DNA from: Candidatus Heimdallarchaeota archaeon
GTDB taxonomy: Archaea > Asgardarchaeota > Heimdallarchaeia > Heimdallarchaeales > Heimdallarchaeaceae
Direction of reading: 5' to 3'
Assembly: GCA_030611665.1 (NCBI GenBank)
Contig: JAUWPI010000008.1
Location: forward strand, 1 to 33,127
DNA: 33,127 bases
Shown here: positions 23,113-31,971 of the stretch, piece after piece
How the letters are laid out: each line of letters starts with the position of its first letter
Position numbering within the stretch: position 1 is the first letter of the stretch
The notes under the pieces: generated by a model
Databases searched by the model: none
The model's input: only the letters and a program-made list of their open reading frames with translations
Told to the model about the DNA's origin: nothing
Program-made: the position numbers and the translations under genes

Positions 23113-23970
23113 TCACTGAAAATGATTCCGGGTATTATAGATAAAGCTCTTCAGATTGAAAAGCGATACTAACTTGTTGCATTGCACAGTTTTTTCTTTG
23201 AGTTTTAAGATAGCCCATTGGGCATTCACTAGAGCTCCAGGGTTCAAGATTAGTGATCTTTCCCTAATCTCATATCCTTGAGATTCATGAATGTGACCCG
23301 CAAAAACATAATCATACTTCACACGGTTAATATGAGAAAGAATATTTTTACTTCCTCCATGAATTTTTAGAAATGGTAGATAATCTGCTTTTGTATTGAA
23401 TGGAGGTTCATGAAATAAAGCAAATTTAGTTAAATTGCTGTCTGAATTGATGTTTAACAATTTAGCTTCTAAAGTATACAATTCTTTGATGATTTCAGTA
23501 TCTTCTTTCTCTCCAGGTGTCTGTAGAGCCTTTCTATAAACTGCTGGGGAACAATATCCATATCCAGTAATTATCCATTCATCATGTTTGACAACGGAAT
23601 TACCTAAATAGTATAAGTTATCATTATCTTTAGCTTGTGTCGTGAAAAATTCTCTAACTTCTTCAGTCTCACTATTTCCGTGTGTAAAGAATACAGGAAA
23701 ATCTAATTTCCGCACGAGTTTAAGAAATTTCGTTGCTGATTTAATTTGAAACTTAACAAACTTCTCTCTATATTTTCCATAGACCAAATCAGTATATTTT
23801 TCCCGAGAAATGGTTTTGGTTTTAAGTATTGATTTTACAATTAATGAGTATGAAACAGTCCCTGTAATATCTCCCGTAACAAAAAGTGCTTTTGCTTGTT
23901 TAATTTTTGGAATAAGTCTACTGAGATTATTTAATGAGCCGTGAATGTCTCCAACAACTGCTATCGTCAC
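23113..23970 (-). CDS. Calcineurin-like metallophosphoesterase
   Basis: 285 residues with the full metal-binding set: GDIHG (7-11), VTGDI (about 31-35), THGNSE (about 96-101) and GHIHE (about 223-227), the class III phosphoesterase signature. The substrate is unknown. The GTG start overlaps the hutH stop (GTGA), so it is translated by coupling with hutH. This arrangement may only reflect operon packing; a metabolic link to histidine breakdown is not evident. The C-terminal 30 residues (KTVQCNKLVSLFNLKSFIYN) are not part of the fold core. Confidence 0.9.
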   Translation of the reverse strand: MTIAVVGDIHGSLNNLSRLIPKIKQAKALFVTGDITGTVSYSLIVKSILKTKTISREKYTDLVYGKYREKFVKFQIKSATKFLKLVRKLDFPVFFTHGNSETEEVREFFTTQAKDNDNLYYLGNSVVKHDEWIITGYGYCSPAVYRKALQTPGEKEDTEIIKELYTLEAKLLNINSDSNLTKFALFHEPPFNTKADYLPFLKIHGGSKNILSHINRVKYDYVFAGHIHESQGYEIRERSLILNPGALVNAQWAILKLKEKTVQCNKLVSLFNLKSFIYNTRNHFQ

Positions 23971-25508
23971 AAAGCATCACCAAGAATTTCCCCTAATTTT
24001 TGTTCAGCAATTTTGATAAACGATCTATTTTCTATTTGATCTGCAATCCAATACACTTCTTCATCAAATAGTTTGTCGTCCTTCAGCATTGGTATTTTTT
24101 CTCGAATAAACGAGTAAATATTACTAAGAATGTTTGAAAAGGTTCTGTTTTCCACAAACTCTAAGCCTTGACATGCTGTGTAAATCTCAATCCCAACCAT
24201 TTGAGCCACATTCTTCACCAATTGGTAAGCTTTCTTACTAGCTGTTAACCCCATTGAAACATGATCTTCTTGGTTTGCCGATACGGAGGTGTTATCTATA
24301 GAAGCCGGTGATGAGAGTATTTTATTTTCTCCCGATAAAGCCGCGTCAGCATATTGTATCATCATTAAACCAGAATTTAAACCAGGATTTTTACAGAGAA
24401 AAGAAGGTAGTCCGGATATGGAAGCATCTAATAGTAGGTTAACTCTCCTTTCAGATATGTTACCTAGTTCTGTCATAGCTATAGCCAAATAATCCATCGC
24501 TAATCCAATTGGTTCTCCATGGAAATTACCTCCCGATACCACCTCTGATGTTGCTTGATTTATCAGAGGGTTATCGGTGGTTGAGTTGATTTCGATTTCA
24601 ACTAGTTCTTTACAATGTTCAATCACATCTAAAATTGCTCCATGAACTTGAGGTGAACATCTAATTGAATATGGATCTTGAATTCTTTTAGGTTGTTTAG
24701 TAAGCAAATCACTACCTGCAAGAACATTAAGAACAGATTTGGCAAATCTCATCTGACCTTTATGAGGTCGAAGATTCATAATAAATGAAGCAAATGCATT
24801 AACATTTCCATCAAAAGCTTCCAAAGTTAAACCTATGGCAAGTACGGAATTCTTCACAATATTTTCCGAGTCAAGAACATTATGAGCAGCAAATGAAGTT
24901 AGTACATGTGTCCCATTAATTAACGAAATTCCTTCTTTTGCATGCAGTTTGATAGGTGATAAATTGAGTTTAGAAAGGATCTCAGAACTCTTTTGTACTT
25001 TGTTTTCATATTTTGCTTCCCCCTCTCCTATGAGAACTCTTGCAATGTATGCAAGAGGAGAAAGATCTCCACTAGCTCCTAGAGAACCAATGCTAGGTAC
25101 TAATGGTACAACATTGTTGTTGATTAGCTTCTCGAGCATTTCTACAGTTCTGAGTCTTATTCCACTACCTCCTTTGCAGAAGGAATTAAGTTCTATAACC
25201 ATTGCTCCTAAGACAATTTCATCGGGAAGGTAAGGACCAAAGCCTATACTATGTGATTTAATGATATTCTTTTGAAGTATCTCTCTTTCTGATGGAGATA
25301 TAATTGTATCAGCAAGCTTTCCAAAACCAGTTGAAATGCCATACATGGTTTCATTCTTATCAAGCTTATCCTCCAAGATTTTTCTTGCCTTTTCAATTTT
25401 CTTTTTTCCTTCCTCACCAATTTTTACTATTCTTCCAAATCTAGTAACCTCAATCAAACTATTAATTGTCAGGGAATCTCCATTTAAGATGATAACTTCA
25501 TGTTCCAT
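23967..25508 (-). CDS. hutH: Histidine ammonia-lyase HutH
   Basis: 513 residues, the family's usual length. It deaminates histidine to urocanate. The MIO-forming triad ASG is at 145-147 in GSLGASGDLSPLA; YGISTGFG (56-63) gives the active-site Tyr; SHSIGFG gives the His (86); and SANQEDHVSMG near residue 410 is the classical histidine-lyase form. AGGTAATA lies just before the ATG. It is head to head with a second lyase of the family (181-nt shared promoter region) and overlaps the phosphoesterase gene downstream. Confidence 0.93.
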   Translation of the reverse strand: MEHEVIILNGDSLTINSLIEVTRFGRIVKIGEEGKKKIEKARKILEDKLDKNETMYGISTGFGKLADTIISPSEREILQKNIIKSHSIGFGPYLPDEIVLGAMVIELNSFCKGGSGIRLRTVEMLEKLINNNVVPLVPSIGSLGASGDLSPLAYIARVLIGEGEAKYENKVQKSSEILSKLNLSPIKLHAKEGISLINGTHVLTSFAAHNVLDSENIVKNSVLAIGLTLEAFDGNVNAFASFIMNLRPHKGQMRFAKSVLNVLAGSDLLTKQPKRIQDPYSIRCSPQVHGAILDVIEHCKELVEIEINSTTDNPLINQATSEVVSGGNFHGEPIGLAMDYLAIAMTELGNISERRVNLLLDASISGLPSFLCKNPGLNSGLMMIQYADAALSGENKILSSPASIDNTSVSANQEDHVSMGLTASKKAYQLVKNVAQMVGIEIYTACQGLEFVENRTFSNILSNIYSFIREKIPMLKDDKLFDEEVYWIADQIENRSFIKIAEQKLGEILGDAL

Positions 25509-25689
25509 TATTACCTAAACTCAATTTGTTGTGTGCTATTTATCCATTACGCTTTCTAACATTAAGGATATTTATACAGAACCAAAAGTGCAGTAAATAA
25601 ACCATATAATGTAATTGTTCAAATCCAATGGACAAAAATTTTAAATGAAAGACTTATCGTCTTTCTAAATCATATCAAGGGATTAGAAT

Positions 25690-27213
25690 ATGACATACAT
25701 TATAAAAGGTTCAGAATTAACAATTGAAGATGTAGTAAATGTAGCACGACATAATGAAAAAGTCGAGTTACATCCTGATGCAATGGCTAGGATGATAAAA
25801 TGTCGAGCAATGCTAGAAGAAAAAATTGATGCTGGAGAAATTATGTACGGTGTGAACACTGGAATTGGAGAATTTTCCGAAGTTGTTCTAACTGATGAAG
25901 AAGTTGGTTTATTTCAAAAATATCTGATTTACAACCATGCCGCAGGTATAGGCGATCCAGCACCTCTAGAATATGTTCGTGGTGCAATGCTTGGTAGAAT
26001 TAATGTTTTAGCTCATGGTAATTCAGGTAATAGACCAATTATTGCCGAAACACTAGTTGAAATGCTAAATAAGGGATTAACTCCATTTGTCTGCCAAAAA
26101 GGATCTGTTGGTGCATCTGGTGATTTAGCACCTATGTCACAAATTGCTCTATTACTAATGGGTGAAGGAAAAGCCTATTACGAAGGTGAATTACTTGATG
26201 GCAAAGAAGCTATGGATAAAGCAGGTATTGAAGTTCCAGGTTTAAAAGCACGAGATGGTTTAGCTGCAATTAACGGTTCAAATCTTCTTACAGCTATGAG
26301 TGCAATCTTCCTTTATGATTCTCTCCGGTTCATGAAACAAGCAGAAATTGCCTGTGCAATGTCTATTGAAGCTTTAATGGGCAATATGAAACCATATACT
26401 CCAATGTTACATGAAATCCGTGGTTTTCCTGGAGCAGTAAGATGTGCAAAATCACTATCCAAACTTTTCGAGGGTGGAGACTTATATGAAGGGAGACTCA
26501 AAGTTAAAGTTCAAGATGCATATTCCATGCGTTCAGCACCCCAAGTCCTTGGGGCAGTTCATGATGCTTTGGCCTGGGCAAGAATTCAGGTTGAAATAGA
26601 GTTGAATGGTGTAGGTGATAATCCGGTCTTCTTCCCAGACGAAAAAATTATTCTAACTGGTGCCAACTTCCAAGGAACACCTGTGTGTCTACCTATGGAT
26701 ATGGTTGGTGCTGCTATAACAATGGTTTGTGTAATGTCTGAAAGAAGGATGAATAGATTGAATCACCCTGCTCTTAGCGTTGGATTACCGCCTTTTTTAT
26801 CAAAAGGAGCAGGTTTAATGTCAGGTTTAATGCTTAGTCAATATACTGCGGCTATGCAAATCGTCGAAATGAGGATTCTATCTATGCCTGCAAGTATTCA
26901 ATCAATACCTGCAGCTGCAGATCAAGAAGATTTTGTGTCCATGGGCATGAATACAGCAATAAAGAACTTCCAAATCATGGATAATGCTTATGGTGTTTTG
27001 GGCATAGAGTTCATGGCTGCTGCTCAAGCTTTAGACTTTCGAGAGTTTAAATTTGGTGATGGTGTAGCTAAAGCCAAAGAGGTTATTAGACGACATGTAG
27101 AATTCCTAGACATAGACAGACCATTGTATGATGACCATACAGCAATGAAAGAACTGGTCAAATCCTGCGAAATTCTAGAAGACGTTGAAAAAGAAATCGG
27201 AAGCTTAGGTTGA
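25690..27213 (+). CDS. Second HAL/PAL-family aromatic amino acid lyase
   Basis: 507 residues with the MIO triad ASG at 142-144 (GSVGASGDLAPM), YGVNTGIG with Tyr 53 and NHAAGIG with His 83. The key positions keep the spacing of bacterial histidine lyases. The His of the usual ANQEDHVSMG motif is Phe and the Asn is Asp (AADQEDFVSMG). It is therefore a histidine ammonia-lyase with altered pocket, or a lyase or aminomutase for another amino acid. It is clearly not a recent duplicate of the adjacent hutH, since many core residues differ. AGGGATTAGAAT precedes the ATG. hutI follows after 109 nt but appears to have its own TATA element. Confidence 0.88.
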   Translation: MTYIIKGSELTIEDVVNVARHNEKVELHPDAMARMIKCRAMLEEKIDAGEIMYGVNTGIGEFSEVVLTDEEVGLFQKYLIYNHAAGIGDPAPLEYVRGAMLGRINVLAHGNSGNRPIIAETLVEMLNKGLTPFVCQKGSVGASGDLAPMSQIALLLMGEGKAYYEGELLDGKEAMDKAGIEVPGLKARDGLAAINGSNLLTAMSAIFLYDSLRFMKQAEIACAMSIEALMGNMKPYTPMLHEIRGFPGAVRCAKSLSKLFEGGDLYEGRLKVKVQDAYSMRSAPQVLGAVHDALAWARIQVEIELNGVGDNPVFFPDEKIILTGANFQGTPVCLPMDMVGAAITMVCVMSERRMNRLNHPALSVGLPPFLSKGAGLMSGLMLSQYTAAMQIVEMRILSMPASIQSIPAAADQEDFVSMGMNTAIKNFQIMDNAYGVLGIEFMAAAQALDFREFKFGDGVAKAKEVIRRHVEFLDIDRPLYDDHTAMKELVKSCEILEDVEKEIGSLG

Positions 27214-27322
27214 AACTTCTTGTTATTTAATTGAATGAGTAAACAAAGAAAAACTCATTTACTTTATTTCTTATTTCAAAGATTTTGAAGTAAACTTTAA
27301 ATTAGCGCATTTTCTTAAGAAC

Positions 27323-28594
27323 ATGAGTTTTATGATTTCTAATCAAAAAGAAGGAATAATTCTAACAAGTGCTTCTGAGCTTTTTCTTGGTAATGTTACA
27401 AAATATGAACCTATTTACTCAAATGAAATTCCTGATAGTTTAGTAATGCGTAATGGAGTGATAGAAGCCATAGGTGATTCTTCTCGGATACTAGCCGAGT
27501 ATACAAGAAGCGATTTTGAGATAATTGATTGTTCAAATAAAACAATCTGTCCAGGTTTTGTAGATTCTCATACTCATTTGGTTTTTGCAGGTGACAGATC
27601 TCATGAGCTAAATTTGAAAATAAAAGGAAAAACATATCCTGAAATCGCAAAAGGAGGAGGAGGAATATCCTATTCAGTCAATCAGACACGAGCTGCTTCT
27701 AAAGAAGAACTTGTAGCACTGGCTATGGAACGACTAGATGAAATGCTTGTGCATGGTACTACAACAATTGAGGCAAAATCTGGATATGGATTAAATGCAG
27801 AAGACGAAATTAAAATCCTCGAAGTAATAAATGAAGTTAATGAAAAACATCCAATAGATGTTATACCAACCTTTTTGGGATGTCACATTAAACCTGAAGA
27901 TTTCATAGGAAACCAATGGGAATATATTGAAAGCATGATACTTCTTTTGCCAGAAATCAAAAGAAGAAATTTAGCAGAATATGTTGATATTTGGACAGAT
28001 CAAGGTGCATTTTCGATTGAAGAATCTGAATATTTCCTGAAACAAGCATTGGATCACGATTTGAAACTAAGAGTACATGCAGACGAGATGGAAAATGTCG
28101 GCGCAACATTGATGGCTGCAAATATTGGTGCAACATCTGCTGACCATCTCTTAAAAACTGAAGCGATTTCTGCTCGTTCTATGGCAGATGCAGGAGTAGT
28201 TGCAAATTTACTCCCTGGAACACCTTTTGTTCTAATGTCAAAGAAATATGCAAATTATAACATGTTCAAAGATGCAGATGTGACAGTGGCGTTGTCATCA
28301 GATTTTAACCCTAATTGTTATTTAACAAATATGCAATTTGTTGTAGCTCTTGGCTGCTTTATGATGAAGATGCTACCAGAAGAAGCTCTGTTAGCTGCAA
28401 CCTATGGTGGAGCAAAATCTCTTAACAGAGAGCAACAAATTGGTAGTCTTGATCTTGGAATGAATGCTGATGTTCTGATTCTAGATCTTCCTAGTATATC
28501 TTCTCTTCCCTATCAGTATGCAGTTAATCATACAAATATGATAATCAAGAATGGGAAACTAATTATGAAAAACAAAGAAAGAATACAGGAGTAA
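27323..28594 (+). CDS. hutI: Imidazolonepropionase HutI
   Basis: 423 residues, amidohydrolase fold. It opens the imidazolone ring to N-formimino-glutamate in the third step of histidine degradation. Visible are the metal motif DSHTHLVFAGDR, GGGGISYSVNQTR, TTTIEAKSGYGL, TFLGCHIKPED, VHADEM and SSDFNPNCY, all typical of HutI. An A/T-rich CTTTAAATTAG about 25 nt before the ATG and no Shine-Dalgarno suggest a leaderless transcript. No urocanase (hutU) or formiminoglutamate-processing gene is in the window. Convergent with the UbiA fusion gene, 9 nt between stops. Confidence 0.95.
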   Translation: MSFMISNQKEGIILTSASELFLGNVTKYEPIYSNEIPDSLVMRNGVIEAIGDSSRILAEYTRSDFEIIDCSNKTICPGFVDSHTHLVFAGDRSHELNLKIKGKTYPEIAKGGGGISYSVNQTRAASKEELVALAMERLDEMLVHGTTTIEAKSGYGLNAEDEIKILEVINEVNEKHPIDVIPTFLGCHIKPEDFIGNQWEYIESMILLLPEIKRRNLAEYVDIWTDQGAFSIEESEYFLKQALDHDLKLRVHADEMENVGATLMAANIGATSADHLLKTEAISARSMADAGVVANLLPGTPFVLMSKKYANYNMFKDADVTVALSSDFNPNCYLTNMQFVVALGCFMMKMLPEEALLAATYGGAKSLNREQQIGSLDLGMNADVLILDLPSISSLPYQYAVNHTNMIIKNGKLIMKNKERIQE

Positions 28595-28603
28595 TCTTCT
28601 ATT

Positions 28604-29947
28604 TTACCATACTGTAGCAGTAACAAATAGGGAAACAGCCAGTAAGAGAGTATAAACTAGAGTTGTGAGTATAGTCATTGCCTGTGCTGGAATCATTGCT
28701 AAATAATTATCATAATACTTTCTAATTGTTATCATAGCTCTCACAGCGAATACGAGAGATAATAACGTAATTAGGCTCAAATAAGGTAGTACTTGGAGAA
28801 TAATGAATACTATGAGGATAACATAAGTTAAACTCAAGAAAATAATGAATAATATTGAGGATATTTCTCTTCCAACTAAAACAACAATGTTCCTTCTCCC
28901 AGATTCTTTATCTGCTTCGTAATCTGGAAATTGATTAACAAACAAAACCAATAAAATGAGGAGCCCAACTATTATTGACGCATAAATGGGGACCCAAGAA
29001 AATTTTTCTTCTTGTATATAATATGAACCAAAAACAATAGCTGGACCAAAACTTAGGAAGATAGCTAATTCAGCAAATCCAAAATTGGCTAGTTTGATTG
29101 GTTTCCCAACGTAAAAAATTCCTAGAAATGTTCCTCCAATGCCAATGTAGAGTATGATGTTTCCAGCAACTGTAAAATTAATGTATAGGCCAATCCCAAG
29201 GGTGATTAGAAAAGCAACAATAGCTCCTGCCAATGTCCTAGTAGTAGAGAAAAGTTTGTTTTGAATCATTCGAGATCCTCCTGAAAATGGGGTAAGTTTT
29301 TCGTTAACTTCATCGTTTCTTGATAAATGATCAAAGAAATCATTCAATAAATCTGCACAAGCATGAAAAGCTGAAATACCAATAACTGCTAGAAGAAAAT
29401 ATAACCAATCAAAGTTTTTGCTCTCATAATACGCGACAGCGGTTCCAACCACAACTGCTGCTACACTAACAGAAATGAATGGCAATCTTAATCCTTTAAC
29501 CCAGATATTGACTGTTTTTGTTATTGAACAGAAGAAATCTTTCAGTATTGAAGGCTTATTTTCTTTGAATTCTTGGTAGTAATCCCATTGAATCACACTT
29601 ATTTCCGTAGGAATAATTTGAACAAGATCAATGCAATAAATACCTTTAATTTCCAAATTATCTTTTTGGGACAATTCTTCGATAAGTTTTTCTTGATTAG
29701 GATGATTATTGAAAATTTTAGCCCTACCAACATATTTGAGGGTATTCTCCCCATCATTGACAATAATTTCCACTTTTGGATTAAATCGAATTTGTTCGAT
29801 GAGCGAACTGTTTTGCTCTCCAGCAATAATCAATGTAGTTCCTTCAGAAACATAAGAGCATTTAGAAAGGTTGGGATTATTATAACTGCTTGAGGCTATA
29901 AGTAACGAATTATTTGCTTTTAGAAACTTTTCTGCTTTTTCTAACAT
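28604..29947 (-). CDS. Fusion of split-barrel flavin-binding-like domain and UbiA prenyltransferase
   Basis: 447 residues. Residues 1-125 look like a pyridoxamine-oxidase/FMN split barrel (LLIASSSYNNPNLSKCSYV, TTLIIAGEQNSSLIEQI, KVEIIVNDGENTLKYVGRA). Residues 150-447 are a UbiA-type prenyltransferase with about eight or nine membrane helices, first Asp motif NDFFDHLSRND (202-212), GGSRMI (223-228) and second motif DYEADKESGRR (342-352). The GGSR sequence is characteristic of MenA-like enzymes that prenylate dihydroxynaphthoate, so a quinone or related lipid is the likely product. The barrel might bind flavin or simply hold the enzyme near a redox partner. The fusion is unusual for this family. 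The start ATG has only a weak Shine-Dalgarno. Confidence 0.88.
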   Translation of the reverse strand: MLEKAEKFLKANNSLLIASSSYNNPNLSKCSYVSEGTTLIIAGEQNSSLIEQIRFNPKVEIIVNDGENTLKYVGRAKIFNNHPNQEKLIEELSQKDNLEIKGIYCIDLVQIIPTEISVIQWDYYQEFKENKPSILKDFFCSITKTVNIWVKGLRLPFISVSVAAVVVGTAVAYYESKNFDWLYFLLAVIGISAFHACADLLNDFFDHLSRNDEVNEKLTPFSGGSRMIQNKLFSTTRTLAGAIVAFLITLGIGLYINFTVAGNIILYIGIGGTFLGIFYVGKPIKLANFGFAELAIFLSFGPAIVFGSYYIQEEKFSWVPIYASIIVGLLILLVLFVNQFPDYEADKESGRRNIVVLVGREISSILFIIFLSLTYVILIVFIILQVLPYLSLITLLSLVFAVRAMITIRKYYDNYLAMIPAQAMTILTTLVYTLLLAVSLFVTATVW

Positions 29948-30002
29948 TAAGCCACAGCCCTAACTGCTTCTTATAAAATTATCTGAAAACCAATAAAATA
30001 GA

Positions 30003-30023
30003 AGAAAATAAAAAAAAGAAAAA
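30003..30023 (-). terminator. T-tract terminator of the thermosome gene
   Basis: On the minus strand a run of CTTTTTCTTTTTTTTATTTTC begins 7 nt after the thermosome stop. No hairpin is needed for such archaeal terminators. The next gene on that strand starts 55 nt further. Confidence 0.5.
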
Positions 30024-30029
30024 GAGTTT

Positions 30030-31694
30030 TTACATCATGCCGGGCATACCGCCCATTCCACCCATACCTGGAGGCATTCCACCACCTGGGGGCATAGCAG
30101 GTTTATCTGATTTTGACACGATGACATCATCAATTCTCATTATCATTATAGCAGATTCACTTGCTGATTTAATTGCTTGAGAAAGAACTCTTAGTGGTTC
30201 AATTATTCCAGCTTTTTGCATATCAGCAATTTTTCCGTCTTTCAGTATATCAATACCCGCGGCTATTTGACCTTCTGCATGTGCTGCTCTGATCTCGTTG
30301 AGTATATCTAATGGATCTATTCCAGCATTCTCGGCAAGAGTTGATGGTATGACTAGCAGAGAATCAGCGAATGCTTTAACGGCTAGTTGCCTTTTGTCTT
30401 TGAATTCATCGGCGAACTCGTCTATTCGTAGAGAAAGTTCTGTATAAATTGATCCTCCACCAGGTAGGTAGGTTTTATCTTCAACAACATTTCTCACAAC
30501 ACATAGAGCATCGTGTAAAGCCCTTTCTGCTTCATCAGTAACATACTTAGCAGCACCGTATAAGATGATTGAAACTGCTTTTGGATTTTTGCATTCACGA
30601 ACAAAAACATGTTCATCATCACCAAGTTTCACTTCTTCAACTAACCCAGCATCACCAAGATCTTCTGCTTTAGCATCTTTAAGATTGGTAACAATCTTTC
30701 CACCAGTAGCTCGAGCAATTTTTTCCATGTCGCTTTTCTTAACTCTTCTAACAGCTAAAATATTTTCTTTAGCCATGAAATATTGAGCCATGTCATCTAT
30801 ACCTTTTTGACAAACTACAACATTTGCTCCAACTGTTTTGACGTTATCAACCATATCTCGTAAAACTTGTTCTTCATTATCCAAAAAAGACTTCATTTCT
30901 AATGGGTCGTTGATTCTAATTTCGCGGTCCCATTCACCTTTCTGAACTTCGATGTTTTGGTTCAACAAAAGAATTTTAGCATTCTTTGCAGATTTTGGCA
31001 TAGCTGTATGAACTACTTCTTTGTCAATGATAACACCTTCAATAAGTTCTGATGCAGCTAAGGATTTACCTGTTTTCTGTATGATTTTGATATTATTTAA
31101 ATCAACTGTATAATTACCCTCATCTTCATCAACTACTCTCTTGACACTATCAACAGCAATTTGTGCGAATGCATCTTTTGCTGAATGAACAGCTTTACTG
31201 TGTAGAGCAGTCTTAGCAATTTCTTGTAGAACTTTGTTCCCATTTTGGAAAGGTTCCATTTTCTGAGCTAATTCCACAATAATCTCTTGAGCCTTAGTTG
31301 CTGCTGCCTTGTATCCCTCAACAATTAGAGATGCATGAACCTTCTTATCTAAAAGTTCTCCACCTTTCTTGAGTAATTTACCAGCAATGATAACTGAACT
31401 AGTTGTACCATCACCAGTTTCTTGATCCTGAACTTTAGCTACTTGAACCATAATTTTTGCTGCAGGGTGTTGAACATCAATCTCATCTAACAATGTAGCT
31501 CCATCATTGGAAATTAAGATGTCGCCTAAAGAATCTACGAGCATTTTGTCCATACCTTTTGGTCCTAGAGTGCTTTTAATAGTGTCTGCAACAATAGAAG
31601 CAGCCAGGATATTATTTCTTTGAGCATCTCGACCTTTGGTTCTTTCAGTACCTTCTTTTAAAATAATAACTGGTACTTGTCCTTGTCCTATCAT
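30030..31694 (-). CDS. ths: Thermosome (group II chaperonin) subunit
   Basis: 554 residues, the usual length. It is a subunit of the double-ring ATP-dependent chaperonin, related to CCT/TRiC. Motifs: [15 protein letters not shown] at the N-terminus, [31 protein letters not shown] (ATP phosphate binding with catalytic Asp) and a Gly/Met-rich tail [17 protein letters not shown]. The track's GTG start (31703) is inside the Shine-Dalgarno TTAGGTGAT; the ATG at 31694 is 5 nt after it. A TATA box lies about 50 nt upstream. Only one subunit gene is in the window. Confidence 0.97.
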   Translation of the reverse strand: MIGQGQVPVIILKEGTERTKGRDAQRNNILAASIVADTIKSTLGPKGMDKMLVDSLGDILISNDGATLLDEIDVQHPAAKIMVQVAKVQDQETGDGTTSSVIIAGKLLKKGGELLDKKVHASLIVEGYKAAATKAQEIIVELAQKMEPFQNGNKVLQEIAKTALHSKAVHSAKDAFAQIAVDSVKRVVDEDEGNYTVDLNNIKIIQKTGKSLAASELIEGVIIDKEVVHTAMPKSAKNAKILLLNQNIEVQKGEWDREIRINDPLEMKSFLDNEEQVLRDMVDNVKTVGANVVVCQKGIDDMAQYFMAKENILAVRRVKKSDMEKIARATGGKIVTNLKDAKAEDLGDAGLVEEVKLGDDEHVFVRECKNPKAVSIILYGAAKYVTDEAERALHDALCVVRNVVEDKTYLPGGGSIYTELSLRIDEFADEFKDKRQLAVKAFADSLLVIPSTLAENAGIDPLDILNEIRAAHAEGQIAAGIDILKDGKIADMQKAGIIEPLRVLSQAIKSASESAIMIMRIDDVIVSKSDKPAMPPGGGMPPGMGGMGGMPGMM

Positions 31695-31744
31695 AATTAT
31701 CACCTAAAATATTCACGTAAATTTCAAATTCATGTTTATTCATT

Positions 31745-31753
31745 GATATATAA
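31745..31753 (-). promoter_or_regulatory. TATA box of the thermosome gene
   Basis: TTATATATC on the minus strand, about 51 nt before the ATG. Transcription about 25 nt downstream gives a leader of roughly 25-28 nt with the AGGTGAT site. Confidence 0.5.
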
Positions 31754-31971
31754 TCTTTGTTATCTTCTTAAAAATCACAAAATCCTACTTTAATATAATT
31801 TTATGCCTTGATGCCCATGAATGTGTGCTTTTTAGTTTCTTTCATCTTTCAACATCATTAGGTCCTATTGTTTTTTTAGTCTAATATTTGTCTATTTCCT
31901 CTTTTCATCTTGAAATTAAGAAAACATTTTTATCATTAAGGTATAATTGTTTGTTACTGGGGATATTCTAG

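Noticed and set aside
25610-25640. GTTCAAATCC in the promoter region between the two lyase genes, tRNA-like
   Set aside because: The preceding 60 nt do not fold into the other tRNA arms and no acceptor stem matches.
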